Positions 1 to 11,785 are shown, counted from the stretch's first letter. The stretch: 64,000 nt of DNA from Bimastos eiseni (GCA_959347315.1 OY365813.1:17763081-17827080), one strand, 5' to 3'. The notes: generated by a model not told the origin, from the letters alone. Numbers and translations are program-made.

Positions 1-224
1 TTGCAGAGGACCAATTAGTCACAAAGGACCTCCGCTGACCTTCTGGAAACCGGACTACGATTTCCCACGGACCTCTCTGATTTGATGCAGTGCTCGAGAA
101 TAAGCTTATGCCCTACGCTTGACTTTCAAGTGGCGCTTTAGAAGTTTGGAGATTACAATTATGATTACGATTACGACGTTAACGCTATATTTACATAGTT
201 CCTTTTGCTAGCACATCTACTAAA
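1..224. other. Window start, no gene seen
   Basis: No coding or repeat structure that I can name. It may be the 5' continuation of the LINE fragment that follows. Confidence 0.4.
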
Positions 225-410
225 CAAAATAGTGCCTTCTCAGTGGCTGAATCCACGCTCTGGAACACTCTCCCATTGAAGTTGCGCTTGTCATCAATGA
301 TCCACTCAGACTTCTCTAGTACTCGCCTTAAAACTTTCTTTTCAGTCGTGCGGGGGTCGGAAGCGCTCTAGGCGCTAGATATATATCTCCGTGATGAATA
401 AATGAATGAT
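225..410 (+). mobile_element. LINE 3'-end fragment (reverse transcriptase C-terminus and tail)
   Basis: Conceptual translation gives the W-N-x-L-P motif and an R-L-K-T-F-F block typical of the extreme C-terminus of CR1/L2/Jockey-type non-LTR reverse transcriptases. It ends in a GGCGCTAGATATATAT tail followed by GAATAAATGAATG-type short repeats. The copy is heavily 5'-truncated and carries stops. Clade assignment is inference. Confidence 0.6.
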
Positions 411-775
411 TTGCCAGGCCAATAATAATGCTGTGAGATGGCATATAGGCCTTCTACAATCTTAGAGTATCGTAATCGTAATTCTTGAAGCCAAGCGCAG
501 GGCACCAGCGTATTCACGAGTGCTGTGTCAAATCAAATGGTCAAAATGGTAATCCTAGGATGGGCAGAGTCCGGTTTCCAGAGGAGGCAGAGTAGATGCT
601 AAGGGGGGTGTCGCTTTGGTCTACGATGGATGATCGAGTGAGTTTGTAAGAATTATTCTTGATAGGTGAGACTAGAGTTGCGAATGAGAGAGGCGATGGA
701 TAGAGGAGCACGAGATGGATGATGGTGGGTGATGGACAATGATGGTGGAGGAGCCGCAAAAGTGCAACATTCAGA
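411..775. other. Unassigned intergenic sequence
   Basis: No exon-like signals seen. 640-740 is GAT/GAG-rich low complexity (GATGGATGATGG-like). Confidence 0.4.
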
Positions 776-1255
776 GTTGTATGGTCTCGAGACAGTGTCT
801 CGGTCTCGAAACGTCTCGAGACAGCTTTTTAGTGTCTCGGTCTCGGATGCCTGCTGTCTCGGTCTCGGTCTCAAGGTAGTGTCTCGCATTTTTAGAAACT
901 GTCTTGAAGTGAAAGTCTTGTTCTGTCTCGAACAAGCGGTCTCAATAAGTTTTGCGTTAACTGTCTTAAGGCTTTCTTTATACTATTCAGAAGATAGGCC
1001 AACGAAGAGATAAAACGCGGCAATATAAAAACTATTCTTAGAAATTGGTACTATACACATTATAAGTTTCAAATCGAAAGTACAAATAAACCTTATTACC
1101 GAAAACTGATACATTAATATTTTACAGCATTTTATATACGATCACTTGTCTTTTACTGTCTCGTACTGTCTTGAGCCTAGTGTCTCGGTCTCGGTCTTGG
1201 TACCTTACTGTCTCGGTCTCGTCTTGGTATTGAAGTTTCAAGTCTTGCATACAAC
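776..1255. repeat. GTCTCG-rich repeat element bounded by GTTGTATG / CATACAAC
   Basis: Dense runs of GTCTCGGTCTCG and GTCTCGAGAC occupy both ends, with AT-rich sequence between. The outer edges are the inverted octamers GTTGTATG (776-783) and CATACAAC (1248-1255). A related GTCTCG-rich block lies at about 54,505-54,690. It is probably a TIR-bearing non-autonomous element; the class is unknown. Confidence 0.5.
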
Positions 1256-1287
1256 GCTGGCGGCATTCAGGATCGAGGCAGTTCGTT

Positions 1288-1473
1288 CAGGACCGTACCG
1301 AGCTATAATTGCGCCCTGTGCCTGGCACTATGGCCTAATCTGGCTCTCCCACATTTTTCAAGAAAGAATAAATTTATGGAATAATTAAAGTTATTCCATC
1401 CTGAAATTTGCGCCTCTTCTATACTTGCACCCTGTGCCACGGCACCGCTGGCTCCGCCCTCAGTACGGCCCTG
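1288..1473. mobile_element. hAT-type MITE (GGCCGTACCGAG TIR family), copy 1
   Basis: A 186-bp element whose ends are imperfect inverted repeats: CAGGACCGTACCGAG on the left and CTCAGTACGGCCCTG on the right. Flanking 8-mers AGTTCGTT (1280-1287) and CGTTCGTT (1474-1481) match at 7 of 8 positions, as expected for a hAT 8-bp target-site duplication. Related copies lie at 7,154-7,379 and 61,111-61,287. Confidence 0.75.
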
Positions 1474-1560
1474 CGTTCGTTTCAGAGACGTGGTGCGGTG
1501 ATGGAAATGGCTCGTTTGGAGAACTTGAGACGAGTAGTAGAATTTTTTTACTTATCCAGA

Positions 1561-1735
1561 AATTCTATATCGCCCTTCTTCCAACATATTTTGCTCAGAA
1601 GTGAACACGCCTTGACGGCGCAGAGCAATTGTGTGCGAAGGACTTGCTCAAGGTCCCTACATAGCACGTGACTTACGCCTGGGACGAGGGTCGAAACCCG
1701 CTCACTCAGCGCAAGCTGAGTGTTACGGGCCGACC
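1561..1735 (-). mobile_element. tRNA-derived SINE, family A, copy 1
   Basis: On the minus strand the core GACCTTGAGCAAGTCCTTCG and the downstream AAGAAGGGCGAT match the copies at 2,154 (+), 11,973 (+) and 23,275 (+). A box-B-like GGTTTCGACCC lies near the head. The copy is 5'-truncated, so box A is missing. Confidence 0.65.
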
Positions 1736-2063
1736 GAATAAGTATAGTCCTGTCGAAGTACGATGATTGCTGCGTCTGGTTAGACGGGCAACCACTACGA
1801 CCACGATTAAGAAGACAAATGTTCTCTTTATCTTTTAATGCTCTGACAAATCTATTATTGTATGTTGATATTAGACATAGACCTAGTCGAACTGTTATAT
1901 TATCACTCGAAGCGCTAATAAATGACAGAGAGCCTTTATATCAAGAATAGGCTGCCACAACAGCGGAACACTCTGTTTGTCTGCCTCTTTTCGCAACCAA
2001 TGTTATACATAGGCCCCACATATGCGGCACAGTGGCTGAACTCCGCCACTGTACGTGTTCTGA

Positions 2064-2145
2064 CAGTGCCAGTCCTCAGCCTGGAGAAAGAAGGAGGGCG
2101 ACACCAAATCGTATTCGCTATGAAACGGTGTCGTCAAAAAAATCA
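2064..2145 (+). repeat. Dispersed repeat family B (CAGTGCCAGTCC...), copy 1
   Basis: The CAGTGCCAGTCC start, then GGAGGGCGACACC and a TGTCGT end, recur at about 38,926, 39,528 and (inverted) 54,172. The class is unknown. Confidence 0.5.
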
Positions 2146-2153
2146 ACAATCCC

Positions 2154-2365
2154 ACAGTGGCTGATCGGTTAGAGCGATCGGCACGTAACACTTAGTGTGC
2201 ACTGAATGAGCGGGTTCGACCCTCGTCCGAGGCGTCACTGCGTAGGGGCCTTGAGCAAATCATTTGCACACAATTGCTCTACAGTACAACTGCAATTCTG
2301 CCGTCGAGGCATATGCACTTCTGATCGAAAAATGCTGGAAGAAGGGCGACATCAAATTTCAAGAA
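2154..2365 (+). mobile_element. tRNA-derived SINE, family A, copy 2
   Basis: The head carries a box-A-like TGGCTGATCGGTTAGAG and a box-B-like GGGTTCGACCC at tRNA-like spacing. The family core (CCTTGAGCAAATC) and tail (GAAGAAGGGCGACATC) follow. It lies inverted relative to the copy at 1,561-1,735, so the two could pair as a hairpin around about 420 bp. Confidence 0.75.
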
Positions 2366-2706
2366 TTTCAATATGATTATATTTTATCTTCATCTTTCCT
2401 CTCTCTGCCTCTCTCTAGAATGCTCTCTTAGGCTACAAGTCCTTTTAAGATACGTCGTCAGTACACGTACCTATCTGAAAGATAGTAGGCATAATACTAG
2501 GGCCTACATGAACAAATAAAAATGCAATGACAGTTAACTAATAACTTTGACTAACCAATGAGAATACAGCTAGCCAATCGATGCTAGAGTCATGAATAAT
2601 TTGTAAGCTTACATTAAACACAGAATAGGAACTGGCCACTGCAGGATAATCTCGTGTGGTACAATATTCAATAGGTAATGGAACTTATCCACTATCACAG
2701 TCCTAC

Positions 2707-2976
2707 CGTTGGCCAATCCAGTCCGACAGTCGAGCCAGAACTGCATATATCCTTTGTCTCGTTCGTGAATGTAGTTGTTGATCCTGTTATTGCTGGAGAC
2801 GTACCAACAGATAGGATTCGAGTGATACTCGATGGCAATGCAGTCGCTGATCAGCTCGATACAGGCCTTCTTACAGGAGTCGATGTCGAAGACCTTCGGA
2901 TAGAAGACCGTCGTTCCGTTGCTGTACACATCCGGGATCTCTAGCCACCTGCAGTCCGCCGCCGCTCGGCGAGGCG
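2707..2976 (-). CDS. Orphan exon encoding a cysteine-bearing PAN/apple-like domain
   Basis: The minus strand is open through a segment with strong coding character: C or G dominates third positions, unlike the AT-rich surroundings. The product runs CRWLEIPDVYSNG, then DIDSCKKAC, then CIAIEYH, CWYV and WLDC, ending LDCRTGLAN. The pattern S-C-K-K-A-C followed by C-x-A-I-E-Y resembles PAN/apple-type extracellular modules; this is a family-level guess. The 3' edge is a good donor (AACG|GTAGGA, 2,707). The 5' edge is probably the ATAG acceptor just above 2,976; an alternative TGCAG acceptor near 2,948 would cut off the first cysteine. I see no flanking exons within several kilobases, so this is one exon of a gene running off the window, or a stranded fragment. 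Confidence 0.55.
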
Positions 2977-3199
2977 CTATGCCACAACAGACGTTCACAT
3001 GTTATACGGCTTTGACAAAATGAGGCAGATCTCAGAGGCGCAACCAGAACATTTTTCTGGGGAGTGCTAATATTGCAAACGCCAAAGATGAAGCAGCGTA
3101 CTGAAACACTCCCACTCCACAAAATGAAAAACTCTTCGGATTTGGATGAATTGTGTGGGTCAACTTTTCTCCCCTCCGTATCACAAATTGCGCTCCTGG

Positions 3200-3415
3200 A
3201 GGCAATATTCAAATGTGGGTAAGATGATAAATGGCAATATTTATATTTAGACAAGACGATTTGGCAATATTCAATGCAAGCAAGACAATTAAGCAGTATT
3301 TAAACGTAGGCCTGACACTGGCAGACAGTTACGCACTATCTATAGGTAAGATAATAATGGGCAATATTTAAAATTTAGACAGGGCGATTAGGAAGTATTT
3401 AAGTGTAGAATATTC
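3200..3415. repeat. Degenerate ~40-bp minisatellite (GGCAATATT...AGACAAGACGATT)
   Basis: GGCAATATT or GCAGTATTT recurs about every 40-50 bp, followed by AGACAAGACGATT-like blocks, through diverged copies. Confidence 0.6.
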
Positions 3416-3749
3416 AGTAACATTTACATACCAACGACTATAAGACAATAATTTACCCGCGTGGAGTTGTCTGACCAACGACAGGATGAGTAAGAAACGA
3501 TTCAGACACCTCAGACTTTTCATTGTAAATTGATCGAATTCACCAACGAACAGATTGACCAGCAGACAATCAAATCATGGAGCCTATAGGACCTAACACG
3601 AAAAATAATAGTGAAAGATTTATTTCATGTTTTATAGACAGACATGACAGACCTGTGTAAGGATATATATATAGGCCTAGTTGCCCTAATATTGGACGAA
3701 TACTATTCGTCCACTGGCTATAACTAGGTCATAAAGAGCAGACCCCTAG

Positions 3750-4016
3750 ACAAGCCCTGAGGCAGCCGGCCGTGGGCATCAAGTCGTAGCGACTTCATTT
3801 TCTTAGTTTCGGCATATGATAGTGGGTGGTCTTTTTTGACCTGTATCCCGTCGCCTTCTCCCCTTCGCAACGACAGTGTACGGTGGTGTACTTGTTACGG
3901 CTGAGTTCGCTAGGAGGCGTAGAAACTTCGAAGCAAATCCTGGTAGAGATTTGAACCCCAAACTCTCAATTTATAGTCCAACAGACTAACCTCTACACTC
4001 CTCTGTCACTCTCATT
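3750..4016 (-). mobile_element. tRNA-derived SINE, family C, copy 1
   Basis: The minus-strand head has a box-A-like TGTAGAGGTTAGTCTG and a box-B-like GGGTTCAAATCT. The body then shares with copies at 17.2, 30.2 and 31.6 kb the segments CTGTCGTTGCGA, CATATGCC and GGCTGCCTCAGGGCTTG. This is the most complete family C copy here. Confidence 0.75.
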
Positions 4017-4545
4017 CTCTCATCCTCTGCTTCTCTCCCTTTACACTCTCTCCTCCTCTGCCTCTCTCGACCCTTTACCCTCTCGATCTTTATTTCGTTG
4101 CTCTCCTCCTTTTAATTAGGCCTATAGACAATAGTTATTTTACAAACGACAAATTGCAGATAATCTTAAAAATGATGTCCAAATAGGCCAACTTTACCAG
4201 AGAAAGATGCGCGCTAAACGGATCCTTTGCATTTACAACCTGCGTAGAGGGATCACTCATGCACGATGCCACGCTTTACGTATAAACAGATTCGCTAATG
4301 AACATCTGCGAACGAAAACGCACTCAAAATACGGTTCAAGCAATGGAATAAAACTGTACGATGAGCCTCATATTTTATGGAGGATATTGTTTTATTTATT
4401 AATCACATGTATACAAAATATGGATTTCTTTCTTTTGACCGATCGATTGAATCACTATAGACCTTAGGCCTACTCTGCTTAATTTGCACCTGGCGACACT
4501 TACCAAACGCCAGATATTTTAGGTCGTATCCTGGAAGTAGAATCA

Positions 4546-4546
<1 letters not shown>

Positions 4547-4602
<56 letters not shown>
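4547..4602. repeat. (AT)n microsatellite
   Basis: About 56 bp of uninterrupted AT dinucleotides. Confidence 0.95.
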
Positions 4603-4603
<1 letters not shown>

Positions 4604-5214
4604 TAATCGCCAAACTTTTAAGGCGCCACTCAAAAACAAAACGTAGGCCGCAAGCTTATCCACAAGCGCTGAAGGGTTGTCCAAAGGGTAGATTTGCTAA
4701 TTAGTTGTCATTTATCATTTCTTGGCTGTGAAATTCTGTTCATTGTCTATTCTTTGGCCAAATAAATTTGTTTGAGTTACTTTGATTTGATAGTCACCAT
4801 GGAGGTCCAGTTGCAAGGAGATCAGAGATGACAGAGTAGGCTAGCTGTCATTGTGTAGTGCTTAGGTCTAGCCTATGGGACTAAAGCGCACGACATTTCT
4901 CCTCTAAAATCCTAATATGATCTTTAGTTACTCTTTCAACTGAGCATATATCCGCTGGAAAAGCACTTGCATTTGAGGAGGAATGTGTAGCGGTCCCCGG
5001 CTCCTAACTTTTGCAAAGCTTCCGTTTTGACGTTTCAATTTCTTGTTTTAAGAAAGCTTCGCTATTTCTGTTCAAAAATAATCATTGATGGACAAAGATA
5101 GCGATGCTGAAATTAATACTAGAGGAACTTTATTCTGTATAGGTATTGCATGGGTTACAATATAGTGCCTTTTTCGTCCTTTCTCAAGACGAATTTTTTT
5201 TATCTGGAAGCGAT

Positions 5215-5265
5215 TGGTGTGCGCTGAGAGAGGCGCTATATAAATAAAGAGATTTAAATACAATA
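5215..5265 (+). mobile_element. LINE 3' tail remnant
   Basis: GGCGCTATATAAATA is the same 3'-tail signature that ends the LINE fragments at 26.7 and 27.8 kb. Only the terminal piece remains. Confidence 0.4.
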
Positions 5266-6316
5266 CATTGCAATATGTGATGGCCACCGTACCTTACTTC
5301 AGGGCGAATAGGCCAACACTTCTGCCAATGCCCCTCAACTTCCACTCCCTTTCACCATCTATTATCCTCGGCCTCTTCCTCGTCCGCTCCTCTTTCTTTC
5401 TATTTTCATGTATCCTCTCCTTCCGCCGTCTATTACTATCCATTGTATTCTAATTCAATTCCCATGCTAATCCCCTCACCTTTCTCTCCTCCTCTTCACT
5501 ACCCTCAAAGCGTTAAGCTGCTTACAAGCGGACAGCAAACACATTGTAAAAGTAGTTCTAAATAAAACTCATAATTAAGAGTCATGAATTAGTCGTCGTT
5601 ACCGAAAGGACGTTCCGAAGAAGAGTTTTATTGGAACAAATGCGTTCCGAGGGTTCCATTGCATTGTGAGCAGTGGGAACGCATACACAGGATTTGGAGA
5701 GCAGTGGGAACGCCGTTCCCACGCGTTCCCACCCACTTTAAACCCTGCATATTATATGATCTTTGTTAAATCAGCAAGTCACGCATCAGTGTATTGTACG
5801 ACTAACCATGATAGCGTATAACAAAACTATAAATAAATCATAATAAAATTACATAAGGTGATAAAAAAAAGAATATTAAAAAAACTTTTATTGTTTGACT
5901 CACATTGAGACATAAAAACTGTTAATGAGATGGCAGGACTTCCATTCTGGTCAGATGTACAGTAGCCTAAATCAATACGTGGGCTGATGTTAGTTAGACA
6001 CAAACTTAAGTCATTATTTACACAGAGCCTATTCCTAAATTATATAGTCTTGTGTGTAATCGTAACTGAACAGCCGGTGTCACAGATGTATAAGTAGTTT
6101 AAAATGGCAGCAACACTGACAAGGCAACGATCTAGACCTATAGAAAATATAGCGCATTACATTCACGTGACAATATTTTTCAGTGGAAAAAATGCGATTT
6201 TAAAGAAAAGTTGGCGACCCAATTGGATATCCTTTGCGACCCACTTGCGGGTCGCGACCCACAGGTTGATAATTACTGATCTATACGAAGTCGGATATTC
6301 ATACATATATACACTT

Positions 6317-6754
6317 AGGGGAGACTGAGGCTGGTTGTAACGGAGGCAGACTGCGCATAAATCCCGGAAACGGTAAATCGGGGAACCAGCGTATACAGAT
6401 CAAAACGCGCGTCCTATCATTTCCGATCTATATTCCTTTTATCTTCGCTTAAGCTTCAACTTAATATTAATTAGTTATTTGGTGTTCACTGTGTTACAAC
6501 CTGCCCCAATGTTGAAAGCGGTGTTACAATTTGCCCCATGTCTTGTTACAACCAACCCCAAGCTGGGCAAGTTGTAACACTAGAAAAATTGCAAATGTTT
6601 TCATAATTAATTGAGTCACACATCTGAAAAGTTCCATAGTTATAGTGCATTTTTGAAGGATTGTAATGATATAATGTCAACCGTTATTGGAGATCAAGTT
6701 CGGTCATAAAACATCTAAATGTGTAAATCGTTACAACCAGCCCCAGTCTCCCCT
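6317..6754. mobile_element. TIR element, AGGGGAGACTG family, copy 1
   Basis: The left end AGGGGAGACTGAGGCTGG and the right end CCAGCCCCAGTCTCCCCT are inverted repeats with one mismatch, continuing into GTTGTAACG and CGTTACAAC. Internally the motif GTTACAACC/GCCCCA recurs several times (6,490-6,580). No transposase ORF is present. A second element with the same GGGGAGACTGGGGC end lies at 41,140-41,478. I could not find a convincing target duplication. Confidence 0.65.
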
Positions 6755-7029
6755 GCATACGTACATACATACACATACATATAGACAGAGAGGGAGAGAG
6801 ACAGACAGACAGACCTTCACTCACAAGATCGTCCATTTGGCCCCTCCCTATCCTTCCTTCCCCACTTTGTTATCTTCATCCCTTTCCTTCATTGCTCAAG
6901 AAAACAAAACAATTTTATCATAAAATGTTGTTCTAATTCATGGAATCAGATTTAGGCCGGCACTATTATTTATTATTTCTAACGTTCATAATGACCTATT
7001 TTGTCTAGTGCCTAGGTCATAATTCGGGG

Positions 7030-7153
7030 GGAGAGTGAAATAGAGCGAGACAGAGAATGGAAGAGAAGAGGCTGGGAAGATAGAAGAGGGTGGGGTAGAG
7101 AGAAGAGTATGGGGGAGAGAGAAGAGGGTAAGGGAGAGAGAAGAGGGCGGGAG
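7030..7153. repeat. GA-rich purine tract
   Basis: Near-pure A/G on the plus strand (GAGAGAAGAGGGTAAGGG-like), resuming briefly after the MITE at 7,381-7,400, so the MITE is inserted in the tract. Confidence 0.7.
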
Positions 7154-7379
7154 CAGGGCCGTACCAAGCTATAATTGCTCCCTGTGCCTAGCATCAATCT
7201 GGCGCCCTCACATTTTGAAAATAGTATTTGCGCCCTGTGCCTAGCATCAATCTGGTGCCCTGACACTTTGAAAATAGTGCATTTTATAGAATAACAAGTT
7301 ATTCCACCCTGAAATTTGCGCCCTTTCCACATTTGCGCTCTGGGCCACGGCCCCGCTAGCCCCCCTCGGTACGGCCCTA
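7154..7379. mobile_element. hAT-type MITE (GGCCGTACC TIR family), copy 2
   Basis: The ends CAGGGCCGTACCAAGC and CTCGGTACGGCCCT are inverted. An internal ~50-bp segment (CCCTGTGCCTAGCATCAATC) is duplicated, making the copy longer than its relatives at 1.3 and 61.1 kb. Target duplication is weak because both flanks are GA-rich. Confidence 0.65.
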
Positions 7380-8077
7380 GGTGGAGGAGAGAGAAGAGGA
7401 TGAGTTGAGATTTTCACACAAGCACACAATGATCTCCTTTGTCATCTCCTTGCAATAGATCAAAGTAGCCTACATAAGGTTTGTAATTGACACAAACACA
7501 CAAAATTACACATAAGCAGCAATTGAAAATATTTCTGTTTAAAATATAAAGTTCAAGCTGACAGAATATGAAAATATAACTCAACCCAAAAGGCATCAGA
7601 ATGGAGGCTTTTCAACACAGACCAAAGAGTTTCAAGGCTAATTCATCCTTACAGATAACATAGAACTTCAAAATTAATAGCTGCTTTCACGTTTGGATAG
7701 CAAATATGACTAACATAACACGACGCACATCACAAAGGCCATAAAACAATGAACATCAGTTGAATTAATCTAGGAATTAATTATAGTCCTACTAGACGGA
7801 ACAGCGTAACAATATTATATTATTTAAACTCTTTAATTAACGAAGCTATAAAGAGTGATGATAAGTTCTAAAAGGATATTCACTTAATTAGTGCATCTCA
7901 TTGAAAGAATACCAAATCAAATCACCATGGTTTAGGAATATTTCAACTATTTCAAACAAAGTCAAGTTCTACTCCAAGTTTTCCTTGCAACACATTTTAT
8001 ATCTCTCACAGATTGCAAAATTTACCACAACATAGAAAATAAAACAGTTCTCTTCAGTATAAACATAGCAGCATACA

Positions 8078-8080
8078 AAT

Positions 8081-8116
<36 letters not shown>

Positions 8117-8117
8117 A
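8078..8117. repeat. (AT)n microsatellite
   Basis: Two adjoining TA runs split by one AATATA interruption. Confidence 0.9.
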
Positions 8118-10369
8118 CATCCGAATACAAAAAGCTGCTATTATCATCATTTACAATGTACAACTGCAAGTTGAAGCGAACAAGAGGATATCATACAAGG
8201 TGCAAGAGATACATAGCTCACCTGTCTCAACCTCATGCGATCTGAATGATATTACGATCACAGCAAACATGATTAGCATAAAAAACACAGAAAAGGCTGT
8301 ACCGAACTCCAATATTGGTTTTCAAAGTAAATATTTAACCTTTGAACTGATGAGCTGAACTGGTTCATCTGATCGTAAGGTAATATAATGGAGCATTTAT
8401 ATGTTGATCGTTCAACTACAGTAGGTCTATACTAGAAATAATGTTCGAAATTCAACATGTTCTGCAAGTTGCTGTGATATCCAATACACCAGACATTTTT
8501 TATTCTAGACACCTGGACCTAATTTTATTCTGATCAGTCACTCTTGAGATCACAAGGATTTTGTAAGGGTTTTTGACTTTGTATGTATGGTTTCTGATCC
8601 TTGTAATCAAATCTAAACTTTCAGGATTGATGTCAAGTTTTAATTCAAATCTATGGCTTGACAATCTGATTCAGGGCTTTAACCAGTCATCAAGTCTGGC
8701 GTAAATGGGCTGTATGACCTAATGGGCGCCTTGCATGGATGCCGACATCATTCGTTCATACTCTGTAATCATACTGCATTGCTGTCAGTTTGAAAATAAA
8801 CAGAAATCAATATTATTACGAATAACGGTTTAGTTTCAAATTATATTTTTTCACTGTGCATCAGTGTAACAAGGTTTCAGATCTGCGTCTGTTGTGTTTA
8901 TAGATTTGCATCACATGATTTTGGGTTTTGATTATACAATCACACAGGCATAATTGCATACCTTTCGTATAATCACCCGCATGCATCGTAAACCTAAGTT
9001 GAAATGCTAGTTTAATGGGGACCCACTTGACCAGACGTCACAACCCATTTTTGGGTCCCTGATTCATAGTTTGGGAAACACTGTCATAGAGGTACGATAT
9101 CAGTGTATTAAAGTGTAGAAAACAATCATAGGCTCCAACACTAGCAATTGACTGGCATCATCAGGTGCTAACATGAAAATGCTAACAGTTTACCCTCAGA
9201 GATAACAATTCACTCAAATTCTCAAAGTTTGGCTTCATTCAAACAAGGTTTGAAAATACCTAACATATGCATAACACGTATTCATAATAAAAATATCTTC
9301 TGTCGTCTCACTCAATGTAATGTAATCACTGACCAATGTTGCCATATAATTATGTGACATGATGAAGATGCAATCGAAGCATCAAGACTATTCAAAGCAC
9401 ACTTCAATGGTTTGGTTGTGGGCATGACATTGACCAAAAGGAAACTCTTCATCAGTCTACTTTGTCTCTATTCTACCCAACACTTTTTCCTACCTAATAT
9501 CACTCCTAGGTGAAGAACAGTGCTTTAAATTCTTGGTTCAGTCCACCTGTAATCTTTACATTATGGTACGGAAAACATAAAAATCATACTTTTAGAGTAA
9601 TGTAACATTGACTACAACCACTATAAGATGTAGGAATTAACTCGACTACACAAACACCCTTCACATGCCCAGCTCTTGCCACTCTCTCGAATTTAATGGC
9701 CATTTACTCATAACATACAACTGCACTCATAATCCAGTAAAGTCGATTGCAAAATAAACAGTAATTGTCTTTAGTAATATAATATTAACGGTTGTTCTAA
9801 TCTATATTTATACCACAATAAACTACAATTTTAATTATATCAATTATAATTTTTATAATTTGGATTGCAAAATAAACAGTAATTGTCTTTAGTAATGTAA
9901 TATTAACTGTTGTTCTAATCTATTGTTTATACCAGAATAAACTACTTCATATGCTATCCTATTGCAGCACATATATGTCAGAGGGTTCAAAGGTCAGCGC
10001 GGTTCAGAATATACGACATTCAACATGCATTTAATACCTTCACTTGAAGAGAAAGTGGTAGTGATGTCAGCGCAAACTAGTGCTAAATAATAATCAGGAC
10101 ACTAGAAACTTAAGTACACTTATATAATCCATTCTCTGACATCTTCATACCCCGAGAATAGATCCTTCCGGAAGGTTTACCTATTCCTCTGAATAGGTTT
10201 ACCTATTCCCCCTTGAAAGTTGACACTTTCATTATTAAAAAAACCACTAATGCCAATATGCTCTGCAGTAATCACAGCAATAGCTAAACTGATGAAATTG
10301 ACTCTTTTGATGCAGAAATTTAACATATAAATTATTCAATTATTGATACTAAAGGCAGCAAAATGTAGC

Positions 10370-10740
10370 AACAGCATAACATTACCTGTAATAACAGCAA
10401 AAATTACATGTAATAATGGCAAAATGTTACAGGTAATAATGGCAAAAAGTTACAGGTAATTACAGCAAAACACAACATGCTATAACAGCAAAACATTACA
10501 TGTAATAACAGCATAATACCAGCAGAACATTGCCAGTAATAACAGCAGAAATTATATAGTAACGATGTAACATTACCTGCAATAATGGCAAACCCTTACA
10601 TGTAATACCAGCATAATATTACATGCAACAGAAAAACATTGCATGCAATAACAGCATAATATTATCTGTAACAACTGCAAAACAGTAATGTAAAAAGAGC
10701 ATAACATACATGTAATAACAGCAAAACATTACCTGCAAAA
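10370..10740. repeat. Diverged ~22-bp minisatellite (TAACAGCAAAACATTACATG)
   Basis: About fifteen imperfect copies of TAATAACAGCAAAACATTAC are separated by ATG/ACCTG variants. It lies about 0.85 kb downstream of the endophilin stop codon. Confidence 0.8.
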
Positions 10741-10879
10741 TAACAACATTGATTTGCTTTTGTACAGCATGAATGGCAAGGAGTACTGCCAGACATAATG
10801 CTCAGCATTCAACAGGTCATGAAAAACCCACAACGAATCAAACGGTGACATCACCCCGCTCAAGTCTTCAGTTACACTG

Positions 10880-11150
10880 CAAAACATTGCTGCACGGTGA
10901 AGTAACCGTCGTATCATGATATCAATCCCATTTATCATACATTGTTGCAAGGCATAGTAACCGTTGAAGTGCAGTGTCAATTCTATATTAACAAACACTG
11001 TTGCAAGGTGAAATATCACTGCATTGCAACATTTATCTTATTTAACAAACATTGTTGTAATGAGACGTAACCATTGTATCACGATATCCATCCGATTTGA
11101 CAAACACTGTTGTAAGGTAAGGTAACCATTGAATCGTAATATCCATCCGA
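10880..11150. repeat. ~57-bp minisatellite (ACAAACACTGTTGTAAGG...)
   Basis: Four to five copies of a unit containing ACAAACACTGTTG, then AAGGT...GTAACC, then ATCGTGATATCCATCC. The two copies at 11,040-11,150 are the best preserved. It is immediately 3' of the endophilin coding region. Confidence 0.75.
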
Positions 11151-11588
11151 GATGCACTAATCGTTTCACAACACTTTCCATGATTGACAAAACATACAGA
11201 AACAAGAGAAAACGTAGAAGCCACTAGAATAGATTTTGCTTAGAACCTGCATGGAAACAAATATCACACAAAAGCATTCCAGACAATTTCCCACACTGCA
11301 GATGTAACATCACACATTACAGTGCATCAAGTATTCACATCATAAAATCAAAAGCACGATTCGTTAACAACAGGTAGCAACCGTTTCAGCAGCAGCTGAG
11401 ACGTCAAACGATGAGCAAAAACCCTAAAACGAGGTCAGACTGCCTCAGAATTGATCACAAATGCTAGAACACTCGACCTGCAAATCATTCCGTGTGGATG
11501 TACGTACATGTGTCTAGTGTTATAATAAAAACAGGCGATGAGGACATGAAGCAGCACCAAGTCGATATATGTGAAAGCGGTGCTTTTA

Positions 11589-11785
11589 CTATGGTAGGTC
11601 GACTAAAATCTTCACGTATGTCACTGGGAAAAACCCGAACCTTCCGTTGAGCGACCCTTCTAGCCAGTTCTCGTCGATGCGATTCATGAGGTTAATGATG
11701 TCACCCTCTTTGAAGCCGAGTTCTCCTTCGTTCTCTGGGTCGAAGTCGAACAGTGCCTCAGCACGGGGCTGTGGCTTGCCATTTG
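11589..11785 (-). CDS. EndoA: Endophilin exon 11, SH3 domain and stop
   Basis: It encodes the complete SH3 domain ([19 protein letters not shown], then DENWLEG and [15 protein letters not shown]) and TAG. The acceptor TATTCCAG is strong. Confidence 0.97.

Larger units (their letters stand above)
4017..6316. other. Intergenic stretch with pyrimidine-rich patches
   Basis: No exon recognised. 4,015-4,110 and 5,340-5,500 are CT-rich. 5,640-5,745 is a GGAACGC/GCGTTCCC-rich repeat ending TTTAAACCCTG. 6,210-6,285 has GCGACCCAC and GGGTCGCGACCCACAGGTTG, resembling a hAT end with no visible partner. Confidence 0.4.
7400..11588 (-). other. Endophilin 3' flank, possibly a long 3' UTR
   Basis: The sequence is AT-rich with few interspersed repeats and no exons seen. 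Several AATAAA motifs occur on the minus strand (for example 8,499-8,504 and 8,524-8,529), but none can be chosen as the polyadenylation site from sequence alone. It includes an (AT)n run and two minisatellites, listed separately. Confidence 0.35.
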
